Below are positions 7,780 to 17,859 of a stretch of 64,000 nucleotides of DNA, one piece after another. The DNA lies in the NCBI RefSeq assembly GCF_000954115.1, contig NZ_CP010797.1, positions 3,596,001 to 3,660,000 on the forward strand, written 5' to 3'. Positions within the stretch are counted from its first letter, which is position 1. The number at the start of each line of letters is the position of its first letter. Made by a program: the position numbers and the translations under genes. Below the pieces are notes generated by a model. The model saw only the letters and a program-made list of their open reading frames with translations, did not search any database and was not told the origin of the DNA. Source of the stretch: Rhodococcus sp. B7740. GTDB taxonomy: Bacteria; Actinomycetota; Actinomycetes; Mycobacteriales; Mycobacteriaceae.

Positions 7780-10194
7780 ATGGGTGCACTGCCAGCTGTG
7801 TCACTGGAGGCGTTGACCGCTGCCGCGTGTGAGGAGAATCGGCAGGCCGCCCGCAAGATCTCCGCCTGCTACGACGTCCATCGGAGCTGGATCACCCTCG
7901 ACACCAAACACAAGCATTACAGCCGATACGGACGCACCGAGATGGCAGTCGCGTTGGGATGTTCGGCGACGGTCGCCGAATCGTACGTCTCGATCGCCGT
8001 CGCTTTGCACACCCGATTGCCACTGTTGCGCGCGGCGTTCGAGACCGGTGAGGTCGACCTTGCGCGGGTACGGACGGTATGCCGGATCCTCGACAACCTG
8101 AGCGACGACATCGTGAAGAAGGTCGAGGACGAGATCGTCGAAGCGGCTCGGCGGTCGTCGCCGGGTCCGCTGGAGAAGGAGATCTGGGACATCCTCCTGC
8201 GGGTCGCCCCGGAAGAAGCAGCAGCACTACGCGAGTTCGCGAAGAGGTTCCGCACCGTCACTTACACCCCGGCCGGGGAACTGGCCCGCATTCGGGCGGA
8301 GTTGACCGCACCCGAAGCCGCCGCCGCATGGCAGCTGCTCGAGGAGATGGCCGACACCCTCTGCCCGAAAGACCCGCGTGGGAAGAAGGAACGCCTGTGC
8401 GATGCGTTCATGGCCCGCATGCACGGCGAACCCCGCCTGGAATGCTTGTGCCAACGGGAGAACTGCCCGAAGAAGGATGCGGTGCTGCCCGATCGGCGGG
8501 TGCCGCTCACGATGATCACCGTCGACATCGCCACCCTGATCGGCCTGCTCTCGAACCCTGCGTATCTGGCCGGTCATGGTTCCATCGACCCCGACCTCGC
8601 CCGGGAACTCGCACGCAACAGTCAGTGGCAGGTCCTGCTGACCGAAGCGATCACCCTCGCCGAATCCCTCGGGCTGGCTGTCCAGAACCCGGAGACCGGG
8701 GATTGGGAACGAATCCCCGACAGAGAAAAGACCGAGCCTGCAACAGAAACCGGCACGGCAACGGCAGCGGGTACGGACACCGACACGTCAGCGTCAGCGG
8801 GCACCGTTCCGGGCACGGCAGCAACGGCAGCGGGTACGGACACCGACACGTCAGCGCCAGCGGGCGCCGTTCCGGGCACGGCGGCAGGGGCGGTACCGGA
8901 TTCGGATGCGGATGCCTCTGCGGGCACCGACACGACTGCCGAGACACCCACGGACGCGAACGCAGGTGCAGGTGCAGGTGCAGGTGCAGGTGCACAGAAT
9001 GCATCGACGGCTGATTCGAGTGCGGAGACAGCTTCGGCGTCGGAACAAACCGGGCCCAGTTCTCCTGCACCCGAACACAGCTCGCCGGCAGGAGATAGGG
9101 TCGACCAGGTCGACAATCCGGTGCCTATCACCGAGCCCGCGACCGACCCGGCAGCAGCTACCACCCCAGGCTCAGGCCCAGCCCACAAGCACGCAGCAAC
9201 AACCGCTTCGGCGGCTATAACCAAGCCGCTACCGGAGCCGTGTAAGGCGACCGGCCCAGAGCCAGTGGCGTCACCAGAACCCGCACCGACTTCGTCGACA
9301 CCTGTCCAACAGAGGCCGACCGCTGATCCAGCGCCAGATACGAGCGAAAACCAATCTCCCACTGCACCATCCGATACCACCAGGAACCACGAAACCGGCA
9401 GTGACGAGGAAACTATCAGTGGATCCGAGCCCACATCGATCGGTAGTCCGGCACCGAGTACTCGCCCAGGTGCGGGTACCGATACCGAGGATCGACCTCC
9501 GCGCCGCCTGCAATCGTTGACCTCAGCCGCAGCCCTGTTCTGCACCCACACCCCTGTCGGCCGGGGCACACGGCACAGCTCTGCCCTTCAACTGCCCTCT
9601 GCGATCCGGCGCAACAACCGAACGATCCCCACTGCAAGCCACACTCCCTCGGGCATCTACCTCGGCACCGCCTCCCTCGCCGCCGCACTCGAAGCCGCCA
9701 TCGCCGCCGACCCCACCCTCGGAAAGTCGGTCTCCCGCGACCCCCTCACAGACCGGGCCCTGATCTACCGCCCCGACACTCTCACCAGCGCAGCGGTCCG
9801 ATTCCGCGACAAACACTGCCGCTTCCCCGGCTGCCACCGCCCCGCCGCCCGCTGCCAACTCGACCACATCACCCCGTTCGACCACACCAACCCTCTCGGC
9901 GGCGGCTGGACCACCGTCAACAATCTGCAATGCCTCTGCGAATACCACCACACCGTCAAAACCGCCGGCTACTGGAAAGCCACCATGCTCCCCGGCGGAG
10001 CCATCCTGTGGACCTCGACCTCGAAGACCACCCGAATCACCCTGCCCGCCAACGGCACCGCCGTCCCCATCCTCGGAAACGACCTCAGACCACACATCCC
10101 CACCAAACCGAAACGATCCGGCATCATCGCCTACCCCAACCCACCCGACAACCAGGAGCAGGAGACAGAAGACACGGCAGCACCGCCGTTCTAG
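7780..10194 (+). CDS. DUF222/13E12-type HNH endonuclease with long low-complexity insert
   Basis: This 804-aa protein belongs to the DUF222 plus HNH family (13E12-repeat family of mycobacteria). Residues 1-300 are the helical DUF222 region. About residues 320-600 are a low-complexity linker rich in Ala, Thr, Gly, Pro, Ser and Asp, including tandem repeats. The C-terminus has an HNH/zinc motif: [18 protein letters not shown], then CLCEYHH. The ATG at 7780 is chosen because GGGGGGTGAAAAG sits just before it; the frame is open further upstream (from 7606) but that part is not conserved-looking. Members are thought to be nucleases, some DNA-damage inducible. The insert makes it nearly twice the usual 430-500 aa. 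It ends tail-to-tail (4-bp overlap) with allantoinase and looks like an insertion between purine operons. Confidence 0.85.
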   Translation: MGALPAVSLEALTAAACEENRQAARKISACYDVHRSWITLDTKHKHYSRYGRTEMAVALGCSATVAESYVSIAVALHTRLPLLRAAFETGEVDLARVRTVCRILDNLSDDIVKKVEDEIVEAARRSSPGPLEKEIWDILLRVAPEEAAALREFAKRFRTVTYTPAGELARIRAELTAPEAAAAWQLLEEMADTLCPKDPRGKKERLCDAFMARMHGEPRLECLCQRENCPKKDAVLPDRRVPLTMITVDIATLIGLLSNPAYLAGHGSIDPDLARELARNSQWQVLLTEAITLAESLGLAVQNPETGDWERIPDREKTEPATETGTATAAGTDTDTSASAGTVPGTAATAAGTDTDTSAPAGAVPGTAAGAVPDSDADASAGTDTTAETPTDANAGAGAGAGAGAQNASTADSSAETASASEQTGPSSPAPEHSSPAGDRVDQVDNPVPITEPATDPAAATTPGSGPAHKHAATTASAAITKPLPEPCKATGPEPVASPEPAPTSSTPVQQRPTADPAPDTSENQSPTAPSDTTRNHETGSDEETISGSEPTSIGSPAPSTRPGAGTDTEDRPPRRLQSLTSAAALFCTHTPVGRGTRHSSALQLPSAIRRNNRTIPTASHTPSGIYLGTASLAAALEAAIAADPTLGKSVSRDPLTDRALIYRPDTLTSAAVRFRDKHCRFPGCHRPAARCQLDHITPFDHTNPLGGGWTTVNNLQCLCEYHHTVKTAGYWKATMLPGGAILWTSTSKTTRITLPANGTAVPILGNDLRPHIPTKPKRSGIIAYPNPPDNQEQETEDTAAPPF
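8752..8880 (+). repeat. tandem 60/63-bp coding repeats in HNH gene linker
   Basis: Two near-identical units run from 8752 to 8811 (60 bp) and 8812 to 8874 (63 bp, one extra GCA codon), with the start of a third at 8875. Each encodes a Thr/Ala/Gly/Asp-rich segment containing [10 protein letters not shown] and ending VPG. The frame is preserved. The arrangement points to slippage or unequal recombination expanding the linker. Confidence 0.85.
8962..8994 (+). repeat. GGTGCA hexanucleotide microsatellite
   Basis: A GCA followed by five GGTGCA hexamers encodes an alternating Ala-Gly tract within the same disordered linker. Changes by whole hexamers keep the reading frame, so it would vary linker length without inactivating the gene. 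Confidence 0.85.
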
Positions 10195-11516
10195 GCGCGC
10201 GCCAACAAACGCCCGGTCGAGGATTCCGATCCCGCGATCCAGGACCGCCGCACCACACCCGACAACCCGAGTCGGTCGTACGCCGTCACCGGATTACGGT
10301 GGTACAGCTGCGCGACGTCGACGGTGAACCGTTCGGCGGGTGCGAACACCACAAGATCTGCAGCGCAACCGATATCGATGCGTCCGCGATCGGCCATACC
10401 GACCTGATCGGCAGTATTCGTGGCCATCCACCGCACGATGTCGGTCAGTGCGAACCCACGGGCACGCGCCTCCGTCCACACCGCAGCGAGCGAGACCTGC
10501 AACGACGCGATCCCGCCCCACGCATCACCGAAGTCTCCGGTGTCGAACCTCTTCAGATCCGGCGTGCAGGGGGAGTGGTCGGTGACGATGGTATCGATTG
10601 TGCCGTCGGACAAACCCTGCCACAACAACTCTCGATTGCCGGCCTCGCGGATCGGCGGGCAACACTTGAACTGGGTGGCGCCCGCCGGTACTGCTTCCGC
10701 ATCGAAACACAGGTAATGCGGGCAGGTCTCGACGGTCACCCGCACCCCGTCGCGCTTCGCCGCCGCAATCATCGGCAACGCATCGGCACTCGACAGATGC
10801 AGAATATGCACCCGGCACCCGGTCCTCCGCGACAACTCGATCACCTGCTCGATGGCCCGGTTCTCGGCGGCACGCGGACGCGATTCCAAGAATCCCGAGT
10901 ACTCACGACCCGTCGCCGACGGTGCCTCGGCGATCACCTCGGCGTTCTCGGCGTGCACGATCATCAACCCGTCGAACGACGCGATCTCGATCAGAGCCTT
11001 CTCGAGCTCCGGAATCGTCAGCGGCGGAAATTCGTCCACGCCCGACGCGAGCAGAAAGCACTTGAAGCCGAACACCCCCGCCTCGTGCAGTGGCCGCAGC
11101 TGATCGACATTGCCTGGAACGGCACCACCCCAGAAGCCGACGTTGACGACCGACTGATCCGCCGCCACCCGCCGCTTGATCTCCAACGCCGCGACGTCCA
11201 CTGTCGGCGGGATGCTGTTGAGTGGCATATCGACGATGGTCGTGATGCCTCCCGCGGCCGCGGCTCGGGTCGCGCTGGCGAACCCTTCCCATTCGGTGCG
11301 CCCCGGCTCGTTGACGTGCACATGGGTGTCCACCAAACCCGGCAGCAGCACCTCATCCGGCCCCAGCTCGACCGCCACCTCCGCGGACACGCGGGCATCC
11401 ACGGAGTCGATGGCCACGATTCGGCCGTCACGAACGGAGATCGAGGCCGCAACCTCCCGTCCGCCGATCACCGCCCGCGACGCGCGAACAACCAGATCAG
11501 ACTGCACTGGAGACAC
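10191..11516 (-). CDS. allB: allantoinase
   Basis: Dihydroorotase-like amidohydrolase (441 aa) that opens allantoin to allantoate. Binuclear metal ligands are visible as DTHVHVNEP (H65/H67), the carboxylated Lys region [12 protein letters not shown] segment (V-F-G-F-K-C-F-L), [18 protein letters not shown] and the catalytic Asp in [10 protein letters not shown] place the start at the GTG at 11516 (or 11507), which overlaps the 3' end of allantoicase; the frame stays open upstream but only as its shadow. It is the last gene of the minus-strand operon that begins near 17626. Its stop overlaps the end of the HNH gene by 4 bp. Confidence 0.93.
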   Translation of the reverse strand: MSPVQSDLVVRASRAVIGGREVAASISVRDGRIVAIDSVDARVSAEVAVELGPDEVLLPGLVDTHVHVNEPGRTEWEGFASATRAAAAGGITTIVDMPLNSIPPTVDVAALEIKRRVAADQSVVNVGFWGGAVPGNVDQLRPLHEAGVFGFKCFLLASGVDEFPPLTIPELEKALIEIASFDGLMIVHAENAEVIAEAPSATGREYSGFLESRPRAAENRAIEQVIELSRRTGCRVHILHLSSADALPMIAAAKRDGVRVTVETCPHYLCFDAEAVPAGATQFKCCPPIREAGNRELLWQGLSDGTIDTIVTDHSPCTPDLKRFDTGDFGDAWGGIASLQVSLAAVWTEARARGFALTDIVRWMATNTADQVGMADRGRIDIGCAADLVVFAPAERFTVDVAQLYHRNPVTAYDRLGLSGVVRRSWIAGSESSTGRLLARA

Positions 11517-12540
11517 TCTGGAGCTCCGAGGACTTCCAGGCGATGTCGGCGGCATCGAGAGCTTCGGCGTCGAGCTCACCGAACAATCGCAATCGGGACA
11601 GTCCGCCATCGGGGTACACGTCCAGTCGCAGGTGTGTGTACGCGTCGGCCTCGTTCAACAGGAAGCGATGGCGGGTGTCCGGCTGGACGGCGGTGCGGGG
11701 CAGAATCTCGGTCCATGCCGTCGGGTCCGTGATGTGTCGGCGACGAGAATCGATGGCGCTGAGTCGAATCCACCCCGGTGCGTTACCGACGTAGTAGCTG
11801 GTATCGACCTCCACGTGGCGCGGGGCACCGGGCGATGCGAGAGCGAACACTGCGAAATCGTTGCCGCCGTTGCGTCGTCGAGAGTTCTCCCAGCCTTCGC
11901 CCATGTTGCGAGCACGCCCGGGCAGGATGATGTTGGCCGGCGAGGAGTAGAAGGCGTCGGAGCAATCGGTGAGCCGAGCGCCGTTCTCCGCGGCCAGCAG
12001 GTCGACGGTGCCTGCGAGGAACCGCGGATCCTGCACCACCTGGCCGTGCACACGGAACCGGGCGACGCCGCCGTCGGGGTAGATCGACAGACGCACATGC
12101 GTCCACCGGTGCCGATCGGCCACCTCGTACCTGTTCGCGGTGTCTCCGGTTGCGGGAGACTTGTCGACGATGCTGTGCCACTCCGCATTCTGCACATCCT
12201 CGATGGACGGATAGCCCTCGATCGACGCAGCCTCGACGGACACGAACGGCGGGTAGTTGCCGGTGAAGTGAGCGGTGTCGACCACGACGCCATGCACGAT
12301 GCCCGGTGCTCCCAACCGTACGATGGCCCAGTCGTGACCGCCCTCGTCACGACGACGCCGAGTTTCCCACCCGTCGTACACCTTTCCCTTGTGGCCGAAG
12401 TCTGCTGGATCGAACAGCGGGGCATCGGGCTTGATCAGGTTCTCGCGCTGGGCGAACAGTTCGTCGTTCGCTGCGGAGACGCTGCCGCCGAGCGCCCGAG
12501 ATGCCAGATCGGTCAGAGTGGTGAAATCGGTTCCGGTCAT
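11497..12540 (-). CDS. alc: allantoicase
   Basis: This 347-aa enzyme hydrolyses allantoate to ureidoglycolate and urea. The family is built of two related jelly-roll repeats, and both are visible: [20 protein letters not shown] at about residue 60 and [20 protein letters not shown] at about residue 230. The ATG at 12540 overlaps the stop of the kinase gene by 4 bp (ATGA), and the C-terminal codons overlap the allantoinase start, so translation is coupled across the three genes. The urea released links this operon to the carboxylase/allophanate hydrolase operon at 24.6-31.4 kb. Confidence 0.95.
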   Translation of the reverse strand: MTGTDFTTLTDLASRALGGSVSAANDELFAQRENLIKPDAPLFDPADFGHKGKVYDGWETRRRRDEGGHDWAIVRLGAPGIVHGVVVDTAHFTGNYPPFVSVEAASIEGYPSIEDVQNAEWHSIVDKSPATGDTANRYEVADRHRWTHVRLSIYPDGGVARFRVHGQVVQDPRFLAGTVDLLAAENGARLTDCSDAFYSSPANIILPGRARNMGEGWENSRRRNGGNDFAVFALASPGAPRHVEVDTSYYVGNAPGWIRLSAIDSRRRHITDPTAWTEILPRTAVQPDTRHRFLLNEADAYTHLRLDVYPDGGLSRLRLFGELDAEALDAADIAWKSSELQSVSSAV

Positions 12541-13688
12541 GAAGTTCCTTCCAAAATGTGTGTGGTGGCCAAGGTTCGGCCCACCTCGTGCAACAGCCGG
12601 GCCGCGTCACGCATCGAGATCCGAGGGTCCGGCTCCAGCTCGGTCAGTGCATAGGAGGCGGTGATTCCGTAGGGACGCAATCGATCCAAACCGACGGTGC
12701 TCCGTCCGGCGACGGTGATCACCGGGACACCGGCTGCACGTGCGGTGTTCGCGACACCGATCGGTGCCTTGCCGTGCAGGCTCTGCTCGTCCAGCGAGCC
12801 CTCACCGGTGACGACCAGATCGGCCGACGCCAGAGCGCTACCGAAGTCGATCAGTTCGAGCACCGTCTCGATCCCCGGCTTGGCCGCGGCACCGAGTACG
12901 GCCATGGCACCGAAGGCGGTTCCGCCGGCCGCCCCTGCGCCCGCCAGGCCGCTGAGGTCACGGCCGATTGCGTTGCGCACCAGATGCGACCACTGCCGCA
13001 TCCCGTGTTCCAGATACAGCAACTCCTGCGGTCCGGCACCCTTCTGCGGGCCGTAGACCGCCGCGGCTCCGGTGACACCGAGCAACGGATTGTCGACGTC
13101 ACACGCCAGCTCGAACACCGCGTTCCGAGCCGACGGCAGCAATCCGCTCAGATCGAGGTGGACTGCACCGCGCAGCGGACCACCACCGCGCGCCACCTCG
13201 CCTCCGCCGGCATCGAGGATGCGCGCACCGAGCGCGACGAGCATGCCCGCGCCGCCGTCGGTGGAGGCACTGCCCCCGAGCCCGACGACGATACGCCGCG
13301 CTCCCGAACCGTACCCGGCACCTGACTCGAGTGCGTGCGCGATTACGGTACCGAGACCGAATGTGCTCGCTCCCAACGCATCCGGCTCACCGCCGGGCAG
13401 GAGCTCGAGCCCGACCGCCGACGCCAGCTCGACAACAGCGGTGTCACCGCGACGGGCATACGACGTCTTTACCGGCTCACCCGTCGGCCCCGCACACGTG
13501 ACGGCCACTCGATCCCACCCGGCGGTGACGGCAGCGTCGACGGTGCCGTCACCCCCATCGGCGACGGGCAGGCACACCGTCTCGAGGGACGAGTCGACCG
13601 AGAGCATCCCCGACGCCAACGCCCGCGCGACCTCGGCCGCCGACAGCGAGCCCTTGAACTTGTCCGGAGCGAGCAGAATGCGCGTCAT
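12537..13688 (-). CDS. glxK: glycerate 2-kinase (GlxK/GarK type)
   Basis: Type I bacterial glycerate kinase, 383 aa, phosphorylating D-glycerate to 2-phosphoglycerate and so returning glyoxylate carbon to glycolysis. Family signatures are APDKFKGSLSA at the N-terminus, GGDGTVDA, GLGGSASTDGGAGML and TGEGSLDEQSLHGKAP. It lies 2 bp after the glyoxylate carboligase stop and overlaps the allantoicase start, completing the carboligase-reductase-kinase series within one operon. Confidence 0.93.
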   Translation of the reverse strand: MTRILLAPDKFKGSLSAAEVARALASGMLSVDSSLETVCLPVADGGDGTVDAAVTAGWDRVAVTCAGPTGEPVKTSYARRGDTAVVELASAVGLELLPGGEPDALGASTFGLGTVIAHALESGAGYGSGARRIVVGLGGSASTDGGAGMLVALGARILDAGGGEVARGGGPLRGAVHLDLSGLLPSARNAVFELACDVDNPLLGVTGAAAVYGPQKGAGPQELLYLEHGMRQWSHLVRNAIGRDLSGLAGAGAAGGTAFGAMAVLGAAAKPGIETVLELIDFGSALASADLVVTGEGSLDEQSLHGKAPIGVANTARAAGVPVITVAGRSTVGLDRLRPYGITASYALTELEPDPRISMRDAARLLHEVGRTLATTHILEGTS

Positions 13689-13690
13689 CT

Positions 13691-15490
13691 CTAGTCCAGC
13701 AGAAGCAACGCGGTCGGCGCGTCGGACGAGGTGGTTGCCAGCTCCTCGAACTCGCCGACGTTGTCGATCTCGGTGCCCATCGAGATGTTGGTGACCCGCT
13801 CGAGGATGATCTCCACGACGACGGGAACCTTGTGCTCGTTGGCCAGAGTCCTGGCCCGCACCAGCGTCTCGCCGATGAGGTCGGGATCGGTGACGCGAAG
13901 CGCTTTGCAGCCCAATCCTTCTGCCACCCGAACATGGTCGACGCCGTAGCCCTTGGGGATACCGGGCTGCGTGTCCTGTGATTCCTGGGTGTTGATGTTG
14001 TCGAATCCCAGCTGCACGCAGAAGTCCATGTCGAAGGCGCGCTGCGCCTGCCGGATCAGCCCGAGGTACGAGTTGTTCACCACCACGTGCACGTACGGCA
14101 GGTTGAACTGCGCGCCGACAGCGAGTTCTTCGATCATGAACTGGAAGTCGTAATCTCCCGACAGTGCAACGACATTCGCCTTGGGGTCGGCTGCCACCGC
14201 ACCCAGTGCCGCGGGAATGGTCCAGCCGAGCGGGCCGGCCTGCCCGCAGTTGATCCAGTTGCGAGGGGAGTAGACGTGCAGGAACTGACCGCCCGCGATC
14301 TGCGAGAGCCCGATGGTGCTGACGTAGCGGGTGTCTCGGTCGAAGACCTTGTTCATCTCCTCGTACACGCGCTGCGGCTTGATCGGCACGTTGTCGAAGT
14401 GGGTGCGGCGATGCATCGTGCGCTTCCTTGTCGCACAGTCCTCGACCCAGCCCGAGAGATCACGCACCGTGCCTGCCGCCCGACGTTCTTCGGCAACGGC
14501 GACGAACTGCTCGAGGGCGGCCTTGGCGTCGGAGATGATGCCGTAGTCCGGTGCGAAGACGCGTCCGATCTGGGTCGGCTCGATGTCGACGTGGACGAAC
14601 TTGCGGCCCTTGCGGTACGTGTCCAGTCCGCCGGTATGCCGATTGGCCCAGCGGTTTCCGATCCCGAGCACGAAGTCCGAGGCGAGCAGGGTCGCGTTGC
14701 CGTACCGGTGCGCGGTCTGCAGCCCGACCATGCCTGCGGCGAGACGGTGGTCGTCCGGGATCGTGCCCCAGCCCATCAGGGTCGGGATGACCGGGACGTC
14801 GAGTATCTCGGCGAGCTGGACGAGCAGGTCCGAGGCATCGGCGTTGATGATGCCGCCGCCGGCCACGATCAACGGGCGCTCGGCCGCGAGGAGCATGTCG
14901 ATGGCCTTCTCGGCCTGTGCGCGCGAGGCGACGGGCTTGTGCACGGGCAGCGATTGGTAGGTTTCGGGATCGAAGTCGATCTCGGCCAGCTGCACGTCGA
15001 TGGGCAGGTCGATCAACACCGGTCCCGGACGGCCGGATCGCATCAGGTGGAACGCCTGAGCGAACGCACCGGGAACCTGCGCCGGTTCGAGCACGGTCAT
15101 CGCCATCTTGGTCACCGGTGCGGCGATCGCCGCGATGTCGACGGCCTGGAAGTCCTCCTTGTGCAGCCGCGCAACCGGGGCCTGGCCGGTGATGGCGAGG
15201 ATCGGAATCGAGTCGGCCATGGCCGAATACAGCCCGGTGATCATGTCGGTACCGGCCGGGCCGGAGGTTCCGATGCAGATGCCGATATTGCCCGGTGCCG
15301 CTCTGGTGAACCCCTCCGCCATGTGCGAGGCACCCTCGACGTGGCGGGCCAGCACGTGGCGGATCCCACCGTGATCGCGCATCGCCGCGTAGAAGGGATT
15401 GATGGCCGCACCGGGGAGACCGAATGCGGTTGTGGCATTTTCGAGTTCGAGTATCTTCACTGCGGCATCGGCCGCGCGCATCCTGGGCAT
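13691..15490 (-). CDS. gcl: glyoxylate carboligase
   Basis: Thiamine-diphosphate enzyme of 599 aa that condenses two glyoxylates to tartronate semialdehyde and CO2. The start at 15490 ([11 protein letters not shown]) gives the usual length; the open frame upstream is a shadow. Residue 51 is Val in [11 protein letters not shown], the substitution of the usual catalytic Glu that is diagnostic of Gcl (V51 in the E. coli enzyme). [15 protein letters not shown] ([13 protein letters not shown]) and the ThDP motif [14 protein letters not shown] are present. The gap to glxR is one base. Confidence 0.96.
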   Translation of the reverse strand: MPRMRAADAAVKILELENATTAFGLPGAAINPFYAAMRDHGGIRHVLARHVEGASHMAEGFTRAAPGNIGICIGTSGPAGTDMITGLYSAMADSIPILAITGQAPVARLHKEDFQAVDIAAIAAPVTKMAMTVLEPAQVPGAFAQAFHLMRSGRPGPVLIDLPIDVQLAEIDFDPETYQSLPVHKPVASRAQAEKAIDMLLAAERPLIVAGGGIINADASDLLVQLAEILDVPVIPTLMGWGTIPDDHRLAAGMVGLQTAHRYGNATLLASDFVLGIGNRWANRHTGGLDTYRKGRKFVHVDIEPTQIGRVFAPDYGIISDAKAALEQFVAVAEERRAAGTVRDLSGWVEDCATRKRTMHRRTHFDNVPIKPQRVYEEMNKVFDRDTRYVSTIGLSQIAGGQFLHVYSPRNWINCGQAGPLGWTIPAALGAVAADPKANVVALSGDYDFQFMIEELAVGAQFNLPYVHVVVNNSYLGLIRQAQRAFDMDFCVQLGFDNINTQESQDTQPGIPKGYGVDHVRVAEGLGCKALRVTDPDLIGETLVRARTLANEHKVPVVVEIILERVTNISMGTEIDNVGEFEELATTSSDAPTALLLLD

Positions 15491-15491
15491 A

Positions 15492-16373
15492 TCAGTTTCC
15501 CTTACCGGAGAGCCGAGCGACGCCGCGGTACAGCGCCGAATGATCCAGTCCACCATCACCATTGGCGCGGGCCGAGGCCATCAGCTGCGCCAGCACCGCG
15601 CCCATCGGGATCACGACCCCCGCCTCACGCGCAGCCGAGGTGACGATGCCGAGATCCTTGTGGTGCAGGTCGATGCGGAACCCGGGCTCGAACGAGCGGT
15701 CCAGCATCTTCTGTGCCTTCTGGTTCAGCACTGCCGAGCCGGCGAGGCCGCCGCCGAGAACCTCGACCGACGCTGCCAGGTCGACGCCGTACGCCTCCAG
15801 GAACGCGATCGCCTCCGCGAGCACCTGAATGTTGCCTGCCACGATCAGCTGGTTGGCCGCCTTGACGGTCTGACCGGACCCACTCGGACCCACGTGCACG
15901 ACGGTCTTGCCGACGACGTCGAGAATCGGCTTGGCCGTGGCGAAGTCGTCCGCGCTGCCTCCGACCATGATCGACAGGGTCGCGTTTTCGGCACCGGCCT
16001 GGCCTCCGGAGACCGGGGCATCGAGGATCCGGAAGCCGCGCGAGATCGCGTCGGCAGCCAAGGTGGCGGTGACGTCGGGACGGATGCTGGAGAAGTCGAT
16101 GATCAGCGCGTCGCGTCGAGCATTGTCGAACACACCACCCTCACCGACCAGGACGTCCTGCACATCGGGGGAGTCGGGAACCATGATCGCGATGACATCC
16201 GCGTCGTGGACGGCCTTGGCGATGGAGTCGGCGGCCGTGCCGCCCGCTTCGACCAGGGGCCCGGTGCGATCGGGAGTCAGGTTGTAGCCGACCACCTGGT
16301 GGCCCGCCTTGGCGAGATGAACGGACATGGGGCTGCCCATGATCCCGAGGCCGATGAATGCGATGGTGCTCAT
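15492..16373 (-). CDS. glxR: tartronate semialdehyde reductase (2-hydroxy-3-oxopropionate reductase)
   Basis: A 293-aa beta-hydroxyacid dehydrogenase that reduces tartronate semialdehyde to D-glycerate with NAD(P)H. It shows the N-terminal nucleotide motif [16 protein letters not shown], the substrate loop [16 protein letters not shown] and the catalytic lysine segment [12 protein letters not shown]. This glxR is the metabolic enzyme and is unrelated to the corynebacterial CRP-type regulator of the same name. It sits between gcl (1 bp) and hyi (8 bp). Confidence 0.95.
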   Translation of the reverse strand: MSTIAFIGLGIMGSPMSVHLAKAGHQVVGYNLTPDRTGPLVEAGGTAADSIAKAVHDADVIAIMVPDSPDVQDVLVGEGGVFDNARRDALIIDFSSIRPDVTATLAADAISRGFRILDAPVSGGQAGAENATLSIMVGGSADDFATAKPILDVVGKTVVHVGPSGSGQTVKAANQLIVAGNIQVLAEAIAFLEAYGVDLAASVEVLGGGLAGSAVLNQKAQKMLDRSFEPGFRIDLHHKDLGIVTSAAREAGVVIPMGAVLAQLMASARANGDGGLDHSALYRGVARLSGKGN

Positions 16374-16381
16374 ATCAATCC

Positions 16382-17218
16382 CTACTTGGTAGTGGTGCCG
16401 GTGGAAAGAGCCAGCTCCAGCCAGTCGAACGTGTCCTGGCGGGTGGCTTTGTATTCGAGTCCGACGTAGCCGTCGTAACCACGTTCGGCGAGGCCGGCGA
16501 GCTGTCCGCCGAGGTCGAGCGATCCGGTGCCCGGTTCTCCGCGGCCGGGGGAGTCGGCGATCTGCACGTGCCCGATCAGGTCGTGGTGGGCCTCGAGCGC
16601 TGCGGGCACGTCGTCTCCGTTGACGGCGAGGTGGTACAGGTCGGCAAGCAGGCGCAGATTGTGGACGTCCTGTTCACGGGCAACTCGACGGATGGTGGCG
16701 ACGGCTCCGGCAGCGGACTTCAGCGGGTAGGCGGGTGCGCCGCTGACGGGTTCGACCAGTACGACCGCACCGATTTTCGCTGCGGCCTTCCCGGCTGCGG
16801 CCAGGTTCTCGATCGCGACCTCGTCCTGGTCGAGCGGGTCGACTCCGTCGATGCGGTTTCCGTAGAGGGCGTTGAACGCCTTGGTGCCGAGTTGTTCGCC
16901 GATTCCGACGGTGGCGTCGATGTTGTCGCGGAAGGCCTGCACCTGCGCTGGATCGGACAGAATCCCGCGGTCGCCTGCCGGCATGTCGCCGGCGGCGAAG
17001 TTCAGTCCGGTCAGCTGTACCCCGGCATCGCGGATCGAGGACACGAACGCAGAGACATCGGCGTCCGACGGCACCGGGCCCCCGAACGGCCACCAGAATT
17101 CGACGGCGTCGAAGCCGGCATCTCGGGCGCGCTGCGGTCGATCGAGCAGAGGCACGTCGGTGAAGAGAATGGAACAGTTGACGGTGTAGTGAAGCCTGGA
17201 ATCAGCGAAGGTGTTCAT
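16382..17218 (-). CDS. hyi: hydroxypyruvate isomerase
   Basis: TIM-barrel protein (278 aa, AP-endonuclease-2-like fold) interconverting hydroxypyruvate and tartronate semialdehyde. The N-terminal NCSILFTDVPLLDRP segment, FWWPFGG, LNFAAGDMPAGDRG and the metal-site residues in LLADLYHLAVNGDD and YVGLEYKA support the Hyi subfamily. A GAAAGG ribosome site precedes the ATG at 17218. It is the second gene of the minus-strand glyoxylate/allantoin operon. Confidence 0.92.
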   Translation of the reverse strand: MNTFADSRLHYTVNCSILFTDVPLLDRPQRARDAGFDAVEFWWPFGGPVPSDADVSAFVSSIRDAGVQLTGLNFAAGDMPAGDRGILSDPAQVQAFRDNIDATVGIGEQLGTKAFNALYGNRIDGVDPLDQDEVAIENLAAAGKAAAKIGAVVLVEPVSGAPAYPLKSAAGAVATIRRVAREQDVHNLRLLADLYHLAVNGDDVPAALEAHHDLIGHVQIADSPGRGEPGTGSLDLGGQLAGLAERGYDGYVGLEYKATRQDTFDWLELALSTGTTTK

Positions 17219-17230
17219 GCACAGTGCCTT

Positions 17231-17626
17231 TCAGTTCTGAGGTTGCGGCAGGCCGCGGTACCTGCGCCAGCTGCCGGTGTAGGTGATGTCGGTCAGCTCG
17301 TCCGGTTGTGCATCGAGCACCCCGGGGCGGAGGCCGACGCCGAGGACCGAGCGCCCGTCCTCGAGCGCGACCACGGTGAGTTCGAGCTCCGGCGGTTCGT
17401 CCGGCAGGAACGCCGTGCGGATGTCGTCGAGCGGAATGTCGTAGAGCTCGCCCTCGATGGCCGCACCTGCGGTGTGGTCGAGCAGCAGCGCGGGGAATTC
17501 GTCTCGTACCGAGAAGAAGCGGTAGTTCGGTGTGGTGCGCACTGTCCCGACGAACGGGTGGGACGAGACGTTGTGGTGCAGGCTGCCGCCCCGCATCGCA
17601 CCACCGTTGCAGAAAAGCTCCGTCAT
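17231..17626 (-). CDS. stand-alone allophanate-hydrolase C-domain-like protein
   Basis: A 131-aa protein of the gamma-glutamylcyclotransferase-like/AtzF C-terminal fold and first gene of the allantoin/glyoxylate operon, with a strong AGAGGAA ribosome site. The order of conserved blocks follows the C-terminal domain of the allophanate hydrolase at 31.0-31.3 kb: MRGGSLHHN, then F-V-G-x-V-x-T-T-P-N-Y-R, then A-I-E-G-E-L-Y-D-I, and a final T-G-S-W-R-R-Y-R-G. In allophanate hydrolase this domain decarboxylates the N-carboxycarbamate intermediate. Here it has no amidase partner. The operon otherwise lacks a ureidoglycolate-cleaving enzyme, so a role on a ureido or carbamoyl intermediate is a reasonable inference but unproven. 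Confidence 0.75.
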   Translation of the reverse strand: MTELFCNGGAMRGGSLHHNVSSHPFVGTVRTTPNYRFFSVRDEFPALLLDHTAGAAIEGELYDIPLDDIRTAFLPDEPPELELTVVALEDGRSVLGVGLRPGVLDAQPDELTDITYTGSWRRYRGLPQPQN

Positions 17627-17666
17627 GAAGTCGTTCCTCTCGGGCTCGATCGGATCGGACTCAAAG

Positions 17667-17691
17667 TCCGTAATACGGAATAGTGATTCCG
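17667..17691. promoter_or_regulatory. palindromic operators in divergent allantoin/urate promoter
   Basis: A perfect palindrome TCCGTA-A-TACGGA (17667-17679) is followed directly by GGAAT-AGTG-ATTCC (17678-17691). Read on the minus strand, ATTCCGTATTACGGA overlaps a plausible -10 region (TATTAC) for the minus-strand operon, 40 bp before its first ATG. The IclR regulator at 21056 is the obvious candidate ligand-responsive repressor, by location only. Confidence 0.55.
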
Positions 17692-17835
17692 TTTTGTGAT
17701 TCGAGTGTGGCGTGCACCACGTGGATCTGTCAAGACCCGCTCACCCGGACTGCCCGACCGAAGCGCCGAATGCCGCAGTGCGGCAACACCGAAAGACTCG
17801 ACGCAGACAGTCCGAGATCAACCCTTGACAGTGGA

Positions 17836-17851
17836 TGTGATCGGTGTCACG
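17836..17851. promoter_or_regulatory. putative CRP/GlxR-type site
   Basis: TGTGA-TCGGTG-TCACG matches nine of ten conserved positions of the CRP/GlxR consensus TGTGA-N6-TCACA used by actinobacterial cAMP receptor proteins. It lies between the divergent operons, 9 bp before the GTG at 17860, where it could repress the rightward operon or activate the leftward one. Confidence 0.5.
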
Positions 17852-17859
17852 CTCGTTTG

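Noticed and set aside
8962..8994. CRISPR-like array
   Set aside because: The repeats are contiguous hexamers without spacers, inside a coding frame.
14087..15643. 518-codon plus-strand frame opposite glyoxylate carboligase
   Set aside because: Shadow of a strongly supported gene; no ribosome site and no family pattern.
17231..17626. Assignment as ureidoglycolate lyase AllA
   Set aside because: Length and conserved blocks match the allophanate hydrolase C-domain/cyclotransferase fold, not the AllA cupin-like pattern.
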